Assembly (NCBI GenBank): GCA_964017045.1
Contig: OZ024802.1
Location: 27,344,293 to 27,408,292, forward strand
DNA from: Omphiscola glabra
Lineage: Eukaryota; Mollusca; Gastropoda; Lymnaeidae
Length of the DNA stretch: 64,000 bases
Direction of reading: 5' to 3'
Part shown: positions 1 through 13,239 of the stretch, in pieces
Layout of the letters: every line of letters starts with the position of its first letter
Numbering within the stretch: position 1 is the stretch's first letter
The notes under the pieces: model-generated
Told to the model about the DNA's origin: nothing
The model's input: only the letters and a program-made list of their open reading frames with translations
The model's database searches: none
Made by a program: the position numbers and the translations under genes

Positions 1-28
1 CTGTGTTCAAATTATACTATTCAAGCCA

Positions 29-280
29 ATAATACCAGATGTCAATAATTCCAGATGCCAATAATTACAGATGTAAAAAATCCCAGATGTCAATAATTCC
101 AGATGTAAAAATCCCAGATGTCAATAATTCCAGATGTCAATAATCCCAGATGTCAATAATTCCAGATGTCAATAATTCCAGATGTCAATAATCCCAGTTG
201 CTAATAATCCCAAATACCAGTAGTCACAGACACCAATAATCCCAAATACCAGTAGTCCCAGACACCAATAATCCCTAGAC
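29..280. repeat. Minisatellite in an adenosine deaminase intron (about 16-bp unit)
   Basis: Imperfect tandem copies of CCAGATGTCAATAATT grade into a diverged block (CCAAATACCAGTAGTC) that stops just before the splice donor at 284. It lies in the intron after the last exon visible in this window. Confidence 0.85.
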
Positions 281-284
281 TAAC

Positions 285-3200
285 CTGTTTCACCAGCATG
301 GAAGAAATAGGGCAGGTTGTAAGGTGGGTCCATTCTGGAGGGGTACAGCAGGGCATCCAGGTAATATACCAAAGGGTTGTACCAGTCCTCATCTGAAACC
401 AGGTCATAGCCTGCCAGAAAATCGTGATACAGCTGCTTGAGGGCCACAGCGTTCTTCACGTTCTCAGCAATGACTGACTCGTTACTGTTGCTGTAGGATA
501 AATGACAAAACAAGGAAATGACTCCTTACGGTATTTATAGGATACAGGACAAACAATGAAATTACTAATTACTGTTCATATAGGATAGTGGTCGGCAAAC
601 TCAGTCAAAAGAGCCAAAAATCAGTAGCAGGACGATTAAAAAAAATTTTGAGAGCCAAATTTCTTTTCATGAACCATTTTTTTGGAGTCAAAACTGAATT
701 GTGGCCGACTGGTCCCTAAAGAGCCCCATGCGGCTTGTGAGCCGAGCCATGGTTTGCCGACCACTGATATAGGACAAAGAAAAAGATTTACCTAATAAGA
801 TCTGTATAATAAAATCTGCATAATAAGATCTGTATAATAAGAGCTGCTTAATAAGGTTTGGTTGTTTATTGTTTTTTTTAATATACACTAAATGATCTAA
901 TGTTTTTTTAGAATAAAAACATTTTTTTTAATCTACACTAAATTATCTACTGTTTTTAGAATAAAATTTTTTTTTGTAATATACGCTAAATGATCTAATG
1001 TTTATTAGAATAAAAAACATTTTTTTTAAATATACACTAAATGATCTAATGTTTATTAGAATGAAAAAACATTTTTTTTTAATTAAAAAAATTAATAATA
1101 AATTAAAATTTAAAAAAAAATTAAGTTCTCATTACTAACATTTCATTAAGCATATTTTTTTTTTTTTTAAATAAGCCTTTTATACAGATCTAATTAAACA
1201 TTTTTTTTTTAAAAATCATTACCGAATGCCACACATGATTACTTTAGCTCCTATAAAATCTGGATTCACTTTCTTAAATTCTTCAGTCACGTTCAGCAGT
1301 AGGTTCAAGCCAAACTCAGAATCATACACTTTCCCTTCCAAGTCATATAGCTGAAAAAATATATAATACATTTTTTAAAGTCATGGTTGATGAAGAGTTA
1401 CAGTGTCTTAAATTCTTGGTGGTTATGGTTTTCTATTTTAATATTTTTAAAATTATTGAAATTTTCAAACGTTTTTTTTTTGGGGGGGGGGGGGGGGGGA
1501 GGTTTAAACTATACATTCATCTTTCCATTTGGTATGTTCATTTATTTTGAGGGGGGGAGGGGTGTGTGTCATTCATTTATTTTCTGTCAAAACTACTTTA
1601 GTTAAATGCATCAATCGCCAGTAAACCACTGCCAGTTTCATATGTGCCTTTTATTTAAAGGCTCTTCCATTTTTTTGTCTCAGCTCTGATAATGGACCCT
1701 TTCATTTAGTACTGGTTCTAATTAATTTTTTTTCCAGGCCAGAAAAGAAGACTTAGTAGTGTTTTCCTGCTAGTTCAATAATTTCCTCCACACTGCCATT
1801 AAATCTATAAAGGTTCTTTGGCTCCATCTTAAGAACTATTTTTTTTTTTTAAACTTTCAAATAGGATTTGCCCCGATATGAATTTAATTTACTGAAATCC
1901 TAAATTTAAAAAAGAATCCAAGAATCAAATGAATGTATTCTCTGAATAACATGCAAGTGAATTTTTTGGGATGACCCATTTTAAAAAAAAAGAGTTTTCA
2001 GACCAAGTTACTCACACCCCACAGCTGTGCTCTTAACTCCAAATATTGAACATTGTCAGCACTGAACTCCTCCAAAGTTCTTCTGTAGTAATCTCTAAAC
2101 ACTGGGACATAATAGATAAGGTCATACACCTGGAAAGGTAAGATCATCACAGTATTATTTGACATACAAACATACAAGTCATCAGTGAAAAAGAAATATA
2201 CTCCCATTATTACTTGCTCACTTATACTTATTAACTACACACCTGACCTATTTTTACCTGCTCAATTTTCATTAAATACACACCTGACTTATTTTTACTT
2301 GCTCATTCATCATTATTTTTAGTCCAACAGATTTCATTCAGAGATTTCAGAAAACCTCTGATAGCAGACCTGTTTACCCTCAAACTCTTAAAATCGTACA
2401 ATATCATCACAAAATTGTTCAATACATTATCTTAATAGTAAAAAAATAAACATACAGTATATATAATGTATACACCTCAAAATCGTACATTGTACACCAA
2501 AATCGTAAGAGTAAACAGGTCTGTGGTAGCTCCCAATTCTGATGACCCACATATGTTTATAACCAGGGTATTCCAGGATTATTGCTTGATTCCTGCTTCT
2601 ATTATTTATAGGACAGCAGCAGCAAAAGCTCTTAAGAGGGCAACTACTTTCTCCCTGGGTTGGGAGAAGTGGCATGCTAAGGCCATAAATATACACAAAG
2701 TTCAGGTGGCAGTAACAGTGTGACCAGGAAACTATGCAGGAAGCCTGTCTTAGCGAGTTTGGGTAGGTTGTTTGTTTTTTTAGAAACAATGGAACAAGAT
2801 ATGTTTAGGCTTGAAATGAAAAGATGGGAAAATTAAAAGAATGCAGTCCCTTGTTTATTATTATTTATTCACAACAGAACAATTACCCAATGGAAATGTT
2901 GAGAGGGAAATAACTAAGATTCTTTCAGAATTATTTTGTAGACAAAGATACCTCACTTATGACTAGATTTAAATTCAACATTTTTTTATAAGTAAAAACC
3001 AGACCCTTTAGTAGATAATGAATTTTCTTTAAAATAAATATAATTTTTTGTTTACATTGTTAAACTATTATTTACAAGAGAAAAGCAATCAAAATAAGTA
3101 TAAAAAATGTGTTAACTTAATGATTTCAATTTCCTAAACATTTAACTATTATTTACACATATAATAATTTATGCAATCACTTCTACACAAATTTAGAACA

Positions 3201-6200
3201 GGTTTTAAAATGTAGACAAATCCAAATTTGAATAAACATATCTCCAACTTATTTACAGTATGTTTACTTTTGGTAACCTTATCGCTAGTTGCCATGAAAA
3301 ATACTTTCGATCCAACCACACCTCATGATTAATTAAAAAGCTTTATTCATTAGGTGTTAATTCAAATATTCAAGCGTGGATACTGAACTTTTTAGCAAAT
3401 CGCCAACAACATGTCAAGGTGAATGACCAAACATAGTTAACTAGAGAAATAAGTACAGGAGCGCAACAAGGTTTCTTTCTCTCCCCTGTCCTGTATACAA
3501 TATACCAATGATATCCAGAGACCAAGAAACAAGGTTTTGTTCTCTTCCCTGTCCTGTATACAATATATCAATGATATTCACAAACCTAGCTTATTATCTA
3601 AAGAGGAAAGCTTATACCACAACCTAGTTACAAATAAAACATAGTTGGCTTATTATCTGAAGAGGAAATCTTACACCGCAACCTATTTGTGAGCTTTATC
3701 AGTGCGATGAAAAATTTCTTCAGTTCAATGTCTCGTAAACAAAATAAATGGTTGCCGATTTCCAGAGGGGGCATCATCCAGATCTCACAATAAATAATTA
3801 GAGTATAGAGCAAGTGGAGACATATAAGTACCCAGGTTTCACCATAAATAATATGCTGACATGGCATGAACAGGACCAAAATCTGTATAAAAAGAAGTCA
3901 ACCAAAGACTTTTCTATCTTAAAAAAAATATACAATTTCAGGGTTAACAAATAATTTATTTACTTATTCAACAATACAAAAGTTGGAAGCCTACTACACC
4001 TTAGTATTGCCTGATAGTGTGAGAATTCATCATCTGACATCAAACACCAATTAAACAGACTTATCAAGAAAGCTAGTAATATCACACACCCCCTTCACCC
4101 TGAAAGATTTAAGCATTCTTTTGTTACTCAGTCAGTATGAATTTACCAACGTGCTTCCCCAAAGGTTAACAAATTTAAATAATCACTAATTAATTCATTG
4201 CTGTCACTAAGGGAAAAAGTTCATTGATGGCTGATTTCTAGGATAGAGAAATACTTTAGATGTATCGTCATTTAAACTTGTATAATTGTACAATGTTGTC
4301 TTTGTTTAAATATGTATTTATTTATATGCTGAAAATAAATGAACATGTGCAATGTAATCAAAAAATATTTCCATATTTAGATCAATAAAAGTTGAATTAA
4401 AAGAATCTTATCTTATCTTAAATACCCTCAAAATCAATAAATATCACAAAAATACATTTTTTTTTTACATTCTGACTATCCCATGTGGTTTACATATTAA
4501 TAAAAACGTTATGAAATTAATAATGTACGTACTTGAACAAAAAATTTTTGAAACCTGATCCAGGCCTTGTCATTGTTTGGGTAAGCTTCCACGGGGTCAA
4601 CCTCCATCAGGGTCAAATTTTGTTTGAGACTGGGAACAGGAAATGATAGGTCAAGAAGTGCAGTGGAAAAGATTGAATCAAGTTATTGACAGTAATTGTC
4701 CACCGTAGGTAGTGAAATGGGCAGAGAAGGGATAGAGGGTGCTCTACAATTATTTAACCTAATAGGCTAATCCCAGTCATGACATTAAACCAAAAATACA
4801 GTCACATAACTTACACCAACATTACATTCACATGACTTATACCAACATCACAGTCACATGATTTTTACCAACATCACAGTCACATGACTTATACCAACAT
4901 CACAGTCTTGCACTAACTTACATGGCATCAAATGCCTGTGGAGATGAAGCAGCTGCTCTCTCTTCTTTGACAGATTTCCAGGGACAGCCTGCAGGCATGG
5001 ACACGACATGCATAGCATTAAAAGAATGTATTACATTTCACTGTAGTATACAGACATGGATTTAATTGGAGCCCTAAAATACTCTGCACTGCGCCTTTAA
5101 AATAACTAGGGTTGACAATGGAGACCCAGGTTATTCATCTGGAGGCTAACAGCCCAGGTAATTCATCTGTAGGCTAACTGCCCAGTTAATTCATCTGGAG
5201 GCCAACAGCCCAGGTAATTCATCTGTAGGCTAACTGCCCAGGTAATTCATCTGGAGGCTAACGGCCCAGGTAATTCATCTGGAGGCTAACTGCCCAAGTA
5301 ATTCATCTGGAGGCTAACGGCCCAAGTAATTCATATGGAGGCTAACGGCCCAGGTAATTCATCTGGAGGCTAACTGCCCAGGTAATTCATCTGGAGGCTA
5401 ACTGCTCAGGTAATTCATCTGTAGGCTAACTGCCCAGGTAATTCATCTGTAGGCTAACTGCCCAGGTAATTCATCTGGAGGCTAACTGCCCAGTTAATTC
5501 ATCTGGAGGCCAACAGCCCAGGTAATTCATCTGTAGGCTAACTGCCCAGGTAATTCATCTGGAGGCTAACGGCCCAGGTAATTCATCTGGAGGCTAACGG
5601 CCCAGGTAATTCATCTGATTTTAAGGAATTATATTTTAAAATCATTTATTTTAAAAAACAATACATTTTCTAATAAGAATTTTGTTACTTTGACCCTATA
5701 CCGCCATTACTCTACACCTGGCGGTGGCATGTCGGACGGATTGTCATGTATGATACTTGTTCAGGGGTCTTGCAAGTAAACCAACTTACATCTGCTCTGC
5801 TAAAATTTACTGCTGTTCTGGCCAGAATGAAATGTTGTTTTCTTAAAGAAATTAATCCTTGTTCTTTTAAAAGTTACAGGAGTTCAAAGGTCAGCATGTC
5901 TTTCCAAGCTCACAGTATACGCGACAACATGCTGTGTTCACTGGACTAGCAAGTTTAGAAGATGAAACATTCGAAAAGAGCGATGTAGAGCTTATTGAAA
6001 CTAATGTAGAAAGTAATAGAGATGATCTTTTAGTTAAAGATATTTCTGAGCCAGACAATAAAAATTAATACTGTTAAATCGGTAGATAATAAAAAACCCG
6101 CCGGCAATGGTAACCATGGTGATGACCGGTGAAGTTAACAACTCCATGTAAACTCGTTGGGTACCCGGCTCAAAATTAGAAAAGCTTTTGTGCACATCAT

Positions 6201-9200
6201 ATTTTCAGGTGCTCATTAATAACATCATGAGTTATGCCAACAGACTGTCTCAAATTGTATTATGAGCTGCACACTTTCTTTAACTAGCTCTTGTCTTCTG
6301 CACAGGAAATGATGCATGTTACGTATTTGCACATACACATACACCACTGAGTAAAGTTAAAAAATTAATGCCCCACTTTGAAAGTTGTTACAGCTCGCCA
6401 GCTGACATTGGCAAATCTTGACAATTCACCAGAGGTGTACATACGTGGACATTAGGCACCCATGGTAAAAACAAAAATGCTGCCCCTATCCATACAGAAT
6501 TGGCTTTAAAAAAAATATATTTAAGATTTATAACCTGCGAGATGAGATATTTGGCAGCTGGTAAAGCAAGAAGGAACCACATTCAGAACCTGGATATAAG
6601 ACAAATGAACTAACAACAAACTAACCACATTCAGAACCTGGATATAAGACAAATAAACCAAAAACAAACTAACCACATTCAGAACCTGGATATAAGACAA
6701 ATGAACTAACAACAAACTAACCACATTCAGAACCTGGATATAAGACAAATGAACTAACAACAAACTAACCACATTCAGAACCTGGATATAAGACAAATAA
6801 ACCAAAAACAAACTAATGGGTTTGGCCACTTGTTTTGAATGCCTTTCCACCAACCTGCACAGTAGCAATAGCAGGTATGCCTCTCAATGAATAAACCTAT
6901 TCATTTAATTGCTCTTACAAAGGTATCAGATTTAAATAAAAAGCCAACAGCTCACCTGAATTTGGTGGAGGAGTTTTAAAAGCTTTGAAGACGATGTAAC
7001 TGTCTTGGTCAACGCACATGTAGATATTGTCCCTGTAGGTGGCATTCTGAATCAACCAGTCAATGCTGGCCCCTGACAGGTCATGAACGTGAAGAGCGCC
7101 ACCTGTTGGAGAAATATGAGCAAGCTTCAAAATCAGAATGTTTGTTCTCGTACAAAGAAAGACAGATTGTCCCATCTACCAGCTTAAACATAGCATTAAA
7201 TATAATCCTTACTGACTGAATCAAAGTATGACTTTAGCACAGTAAATTAACTAATAGATGTAACTGCATGATTTTGACTTTAAGAATTTCATTTTTTCTT
7301 TTTAAATGTTTTAATTTGGCATCAGTATTTAAATATGAGCTGTTTTTCCCTTCAATGCTTTGCATCATGCAGTCCAGCTTCATGTTAAACTTAACCAACA
7401 GTAAGCCTTTTATTTAGCAAAAAATGTCTAGAGTTTATGAAAACTTCCTGTATGCACCCATGTTTAAAGAAAAAACTGTTTGGCCATGTGTTCCAACTAC
7501 TTTATCTAACCAGCATGACATCTAATTTGGTATATTGAGCCTCGATTATTGAGACACAAACAATTTGTGTCAATAAAACAATATAATTATGGTCACACAG
7601 AATGCAAATTCAAGAGTATTGGCAAATGCCTTCATCAATGGGCACAAGGCACTGCCACAAACAGAGCTCAGAACAATGGAAACTTGATTCTTACACTTTA
7701 ACAAATCCCGCAGTAGTTACGTTTACTGAACGGTCAGTAGACTCCACATGATTTAGGGATTACAACACTATCCCAGGATATAAATCACAAACTCCAGGAT
7801 GAAAATACAACAGTTCTTTAATAGTTATTTACAACGAGCAACCAATTCAAGAAAACGTCCTCTGTTCAAACATTGCTACAATGGCAATGATCTTACTCTC
7901 GACTCCACTCTTAACTAACTCGACTTCTGGACTCTTACTCTTCTAAACTCTTCTCAACTCTTATCAACCAACGATAATTTCACACACTGCTTTTTATATC
8001 TTTTCACACAAACACCCAGCATACACTAAACTCAACACCACAAACCAACTTCACGTTCTGACCTCACGATCAACAACTCACAAAACACTCTCACGATCAA
8101 CAACTCCCCTACCAAACATTCACAACAATCCAGTTCACAACAAATTTAAAAACCAAAAAAGGAAAAACACATTGCAGCTATGTAAAATTGTGAATTTGGT
8201 TTATACTGTAACTTACTGTAAGGAGTCAACATACCAAATCTTTTTATTAATTTATTTTCCATATCAATTCTCTCAGGTATATTTACTTGCATACATATTA
8301 GTTAGTTAGTTAGCTGCACCTTACAAAGAAATGCACAAACATTCAAAGGTGCTCACCTTTTGGCATCTGACGTATCAAAGTCAGCAGAGTTGTGTTTTCA
8401 ATTTTGGGCTTGACTTGGTAGAAGCTCAGAGACGGAATGTAGGCTGTGCGGTTTATACGGCTGTCATCCATCATTTTGGTCTTCTCCTGGAGACGACCAA
8501 ACAGGTGAACATTTTCACCAACTAGTTCACTTTTGTAATATTTTAACGCAGCTTGACATCAAAATTACATTATTTCAGAGTTATTTGCTATAAAAAGTTA
8601 ACTAAGCATAAACGATGTGTGTGAATATAAGTATAAGACAGTCTTGTCCTATGTGACTGACACAAATATTAAATAAATTCTTTGATAGTTTTAAGGGTGA
8701 AGAAGAATGCCTATGGTAATGAAACTAGACTAATAATATGTAATGTGGACAGTTAAGAGTGGGGGAGGTGCTATTGAGGTGTTGGGGGGGGAGGTGTCAT
8801 TAGGGTGATGGAGTGGTGGAGGTTGGAAGTAGGAATGGGATTGAGGTGTCGTAGATGGGGAGGTGGGATTGGAGTAGGGGTGGTGTCATTGGAGTGGGGG
8901 AGGGGATGTTGGAGGTTGGCTGTGGGAAAAGGGATCGGGATGTGGAACTAGGAAGAACTGTAGAAGAATGACAGCGCTATTACCATGGTCCTCAATTAAA
9001 AAATATAACAGTAATGTTTGTCTTTCAAGACTGACCGCCATTAAAATTTTGTTGACCGCTTCTTCCTCGGGTTGAAGGACTAGTCTGCCTCCCAACCTCA
9101 TCGTATCCTCGTCAGCTATCATCTTCTCCCTCTGCTTCATGTAGTCGGGGTCATCGGTCAGGCTGTAGGGGTGCCTTTTGGTTTTGTCCAGTAAACGCCT

Positions 9201-9275
9201 CTCAGAATCCCAGGTCAGCTTATATGTATGGGCTGAGTTGAGGACCACCACGAGACAGGCAATGACTAGCTTCAT
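285..9275 (-). CDS. Secreted adenosine deaminase, ADGF/ADA2 (CECR1) family, 3'-partial
   Basis: Eight phase-compatible exons, read from high to low coordinates: 9036-9275, 8357-8486, 6956-7102, 4922-4988, 4533-4629, 2016-2129, 1223-1350 and 285-490. They give 376 codons, and family members are about 500 residues. The family converts extracellular adenosine to inosine and includes mollusc growth factors. Seen: a hydrophobic signal peptide (MKLVIACLVVVLNSA), an N-terminal segment typical of ADGF (RLGGRLVLQPEEE...N), the zinc-binding HxH in MPKGGALHVHD (residues 127 and 129), an ADA-barrel stretch with YDLVSDED, and FFHAGET (His372, Glu375), the catalytic-site motif. All introns are GT-AG and phases agree throughout. 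The last exon ends at GAAACAG with donor GTTAGT. The remaining exons, with the later zinc and Asp ligands, must lie beyond base 1. Family and exon map are confident; catalytic competence cannot be judged without the C-terminus. Confidence 0.93.
586..766. mobile_element. hAT-type MITE with 8-bp target duplication
   Basis: 181 bp with terminal inverted repeats AGTGGTCGGCAAAC and GTTTGCCGACCACT, flanked on both sides by the perfect 8-base duplication ATATAGGA (578-585 and 767-774). An 8-base duplication and a CAG/TAG-type terminus are the hAT superfamily signature. No transposase. It sits inside an adenosine deaminase intron. A short deleted relative is at 34574. Confidence 0.85.
880..1085. repeat. 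AT-rich tandem repeat, about 50-bp unit, 4 copies
   Basis: Copies begin near 880, 930, 979 and 1029 with the core TACACTAAATGATCTAATG followed by an A/T homopolymer stretch. Intronic in the adenosine deaminase gene. Confidence 0.7.
4795..4912. repeat. Short tandem repeat, about 26-bp unit
   Basis: About four copies of ACATCACAGTCACATGACTT plus TATACCA. The array ends only about ten bases from the splice donor of the 4922-4988 exon. Confidence 0.7.
5118..5622. repeat. 28-bp minisatellite in an adenosine deaminase intron
   Basis: About 18 copies of a 28-bp unit built on CAGGTAATTCATCTGGAGGC followed by TAACNGCC. Variant positions (GGAGG/GTAGG, ACTG/ACGG) alternate in blocks, indicating expansion by unequal exchange. 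Confidence 0.9.
6563..6815. repeat. 48-bp minisatellite, about 5 copies
   Basis: Unit starts CCACATTCAGAACCTGGATA. Because 48 is divisible by 3, a minus-strand frame of about 115 codons stays open. That frame is a product of the repeat and not a gene. Intronic. Confidence 0.88.
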
Positions 9276-9468
9276 TGTGTCTGACCGTCAGAAATTCTGA
9301 AATAATAATCCGCCAATGACTCCAGCTGTGCAAGTTTTCTTCAACTGTTTTGATGTTGACATGAACTTGTCTGTGTCTGAAACCGTAAGTCAAGAGTGGC
9401 CCATCAACTTATGTCACTTGAAAGCTGAGCTGAGTGTGATCTCATGGCCAGGTCCACAATCTCTGATC

Positions 9469-9477
9469 CTATTTATA
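9469..9477 (-). promoter_or_regulatory. TATA box of the adenosine deaminase gene
   Basis: Minus-strand TATAAATAG lies about 195 bases upstream of the ATG at 9275. A start site about 30 bases downstream would give a 5' UTR of roughly 165 bases. The ATG opens the signal peptide and no other in-frame ATG precedes it closely. Position-based inference; no initiator was verified. Confidence 0.55.
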
Positions 9478-9532
9478 GCCTGTGATTAAAAATAAAAGGG
9501 TTGAGACAACAACTACCCACAGTTTCCATCTC

Positions 9533-9735
9533 AGTGTCGTCAATATTTAAAGGTGTCGTCAATATTTAAAGGTGTCAGCAATATTTAAAGGTGTCATCAA
9601 TATTTAAAGGTGTGTCTTCAATATTTAAAGTTGTCATCAATATTTAAAGGTGTCATCAATATTTAAAGGTGTGTCTTCAATATTTAAAGTTGTCATCAAT
9701 ATTTAAAGGTGTCATCAATATTTAAAGGTGTCCAT
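9533..9735. repeat. 19-20 bp minisatellite just upstream of the adenosine deaminase promoter
   Basis: About ten copies of GTGTCATCAATATTTAAAG lie within about 60 bases upstream of the TATA box of the minus-strand gene, so copy number could influence promoter context (inference). Confidence 0.85.
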
Positions 9736-9739
9736 TTTA

Positions 9740-11990
9740 TTGAGTTATAACACTGGATACATTTAAATAGCTTGTCAGCTTATCTTGTCAAATTTATATT
9801 TACTATGGTGTCAATAAGTCATGAAAAAACATGACATCTCAGTTGACAAGCCTCTTACAATTTATTAAAAGATTAGTCACAGACGTAAAAACAAACAGCC
9901 TTAAAATGAGAGAGTTAACAAAAAGGGTTCTAGGTTACAAACATGCACACATGTGCAGGCTAAGTGCATATGTCAGGTTATAATTGATTTGCTTCCATGA
10001 TCAATGTAATCTGTTGCTCTCATCAGGTTAATGTGCTTGATAAAGCAAAGGTCATTGAACTATCTATCGAATCTTCTGGAGAATTACTTCTCCCATGTGA
10101 ATTTTTGTAAAAAATGATTTGTATCAGATAACTTGAAATGATAACCTTATATCAGTGTTACACTTTCTAATGGCCTGGTTTTTATGGTACTATTATTATA
10201 ACATTTTGCCCTGTAGTATGGGAGTGTTTCCTCAAACAATATGTTGAGACGTGTCATCATATTTTATACAGTTATACATGGTTAGAAAAATTGGAAACAT
10301 GATCTAGACTTGAAAAAAACCATAACTGCCTAGTTGGCACATATCTGAACTGAGTGACCTGGTGAAAGCAAAAATACACTGATTGTCAGTTAAATTGGTT
10401 ACCAAATTTGTTTTAGAAAAGTAACAAATTGTTTACTTGTTGCTCCACTTATCTCTCAAGCCTCAGCATGAATGTGTATGATAAAATTAATATGGTCTAA
10501 AACCAGGGCAACTGCAAAGGAAACAGGAGATCTTTACTTTCACACAGTCAGAATAGGATTTTCCCCAAACCCTCTCGGTTAATGAAGACAAAGTTAAAAA
10601 TAGCATTGATGATAGGTTTATATTTTTTTAATCTCTCACATAAATAAGAAACTCTGGTCCTCATTAGTTAGGATAAGGGTGACCTCTGCCCTTTGGTTGA
10701 ATGGACAAATCAATGCAGCACCATTGAGGAATGATGGAGAGTGAGGGGGTGGAGAGTATGTGCCTTAGATATTGTTTAAATAATTTTAATTATAATTTGT
10801 TTAGTTTTATTTAATTTTTTTTTTTGTTAGCATGATATGTGACAATTATATTTTTTTTACACCTCCAATCTGGTTCTCAAGTTCAGTATAAAGGCTCATT
10901 TTTTCCCCAAAACTCAAATCATTACACAAATAATATATGTTTTCAAATTGTTTATGGGTTCTAAAATATTACTGTTTGGCTCATTCCATTACTCAAAATT
11001 AAAAAGAATGTTAACATACACAAGTTCTGTTGTATCAGGTGTAATCTTAGCCCTGTCGACGCAACGTCATGATCACCCAGTTCATTACTAAGGACGTCAC
11101 ATAGGCGTCATAACAAAAAGGTAAAGAACTTTTAAGAAATACCAATATTTCAATGCTATATATTTCTATATTCGTTAATCTATAGAGAAGTTAAAAAGCG
11201 AATCGGATAGAGAATGAAAATACCGGAAATTGCTTCTTTTTTTTTTGGGCTGAAAGTTTTTTATTGCTGAGTCAGCAAAAAATCAATGCCAAAACTATCG
11301 GTAATGAAAGGGTTAAGAGTTCATTCTTGGCAACTTTCTAGTTTGAGAAGGTTGTTTTTTTTAAAATCCTATTGACAAGGCTACACACACTTAGTACCAG
11401 TAGCTGACATACAAAAAGTAAGGAAAGAACACTAAATGAAATTTGTTAATTATTTGAAGTCATAACAAAATCTCTATGTACAAATGTCAAGACCTGTAAA
11501 AGAAACACAAAGGAAATTTTTCAGCACATTCTTAGTCCATACAGCTGGAAATAACTGTATATTCATTTCACATTTCATTAAGTACTTTATCATATTTTAA
11601 CATGAGCTATGGACTTAAAAATAAGTCAGAAACTTCTTCTTATTTCCAAAAATAAAAACCTTATAAATCTTATTTTCTTTAAATAATTATCTATCTTTGC
11701 AAATTACTCTTAGAAAAAAAAAATTTTATACAATGTGCTCTTAATAAAAACAGTAATTATTAAGACATTAAGTTCACAAAGCAAACTGAATAAAAATAAT
11801 GTTTTTATTACTATATTTGGAATTTTAATAGCAAATTTAAATTATGTAAATTTTTTGAAAAATACGTTTTAAACAAAGCAATTAAAAGTAGTATTATTTC
11901 AGTATTTTGTAACACCCTTTCACTATAAACCACATTTTAATGACATTCAATTTTTTCTTTAAATTTAAAAAAAAAGTTTCAATTTAGAGC
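9740..11990. other. Non-coding AT-rich intergenic DNA
   Basis: No convincing exon, RNA gene or mobile-element terminus was recognised. Homopolymer runs and scattered stop codons fill all frames. Confidence 0.6.
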
Positions 11991-11998
11991 TTACCTTA

Positions 11999-13237
11999 GG
12001 GGACATCCATAAATGACTTCACGCAAAGTTTTGCCGATTTTTACCTCCCCCCCCCCCACCAAATTGAAAAGTTGCGTATTTTCAGAGCACACATTGCTCG
12101 GTTTAACCGAAATGCATAAAAGGATAACAGATGACACATACATTTTCCACTCATGTAACCAATCAAAATGCGTGTTGCATTAAAATTCAAAGCTGATGTG
12201 TCAGCAATTAGGTTACCTTTTTACTAGGTCAGAAACACACCGATTTGACCATGTTTCAATGCCAAATAAAGTGTTCAGTAACTTTTGTAAGTGACAGGAA
12301 GCTATATTTATCTAAAGTCTAAAAATCTGAGAAATAAAGCTATCCTTTATGTCACAGTTCTTAAATACATTAACCCCCTGACCTTCAATTAATTTGTTTT
12401 TGTTCTTGTATTTGCTATACTGTGGACTAAGTTTAACAAGAAGAATTACATCGTGGAAGTCAGGAGGGGGATGACACCATGAGCTTACCAGACCGGGTGA
12501 CACCAACCCTAGCTACGCCACTGATTGTATTTGCTGCCATAGTTGATGCTTTTTTTTTTTTAAATAAGTTTTTAAGCATTTTGATTAGCAGCAGTAAATT
12601 TTTTTCTGGTGAATTTTGTTGGCACATTGCTTGTATTGAGTAATTTTTTTCCCTTTTTATAAAAAGTCAATTAAAGAAAAAACTATGATAACTAAATTTT
12701 AAAATTATTTTTTATTTTATTACAATATAATTTATACGGTTGGGGGCTGATGTTTAAAATGGAGTGGGCCTGCAGCGCTGCAAAAATGTTAAGAATCCCT
12801 ACCCTAGAGCATTTACTAAGATACACTCCCCCCCGGTCAACCATTTTTTTCTTTCCATCCCACTTCACGTGGTAGTCCAAATTCTATGACTCGACTGTCA
12901 TTGTAACTACATCCTGATTCTCCTCCTCCCTGGCGTCCTGTAACTTGATCATCAGAGGCCATTTTTTGAACCTCGCATACATGTACTGATACTCTCAGTG
13001 ATAATAGTTTTAAAAAATAAAATAATTTTAATTGTATAAAAGAATAATGTTTAAAATGTCTGTAATTTAATTAGGGTTATTAAAGTGCAATTGTTTACTA
13101 CAATATTCCATTTTTCATGTGACATCACATTGCTTAAGGCCCCCCCCCTACTCCCCCTCATCACAAAAAACTGACCCCTTCCCCCCCCCCCCCCCCCACA
13201 CACACTAAGTCGCGTGACATCATTTATGGATTACTCC
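11999..13237. mobile_element. TTA-flanked DNA transposon, PIF/Harbinger-like, non-autonomous
   Basis: Left end GGGGACATCCATAAATGACT, right end (reverse complement) GGAGTAATCCATAAATGATG; both continue into TCACGC. Each end is flanked by TTA (11996-11998 and 13238-13240). A 3-bp TTA/TAA duplication with a G-rich terminus fits PIF/Harbinger. No transposase is visible inside; the interior includes a poly-C stretch, AT-rich DNA and another element end (CTAGCTACGCCACTG near 12510). The superfamily call is an inference. Confidence 0.5.
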
Positions 13238-13239
13238 TT

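Noticed and set aside
2427..2789. 120-codon minus-strand frame within an adenosine deaminase intron
   Set aside because: No family resemblance, and it breaks no splice constraint. The flanking exons join in phase without it.
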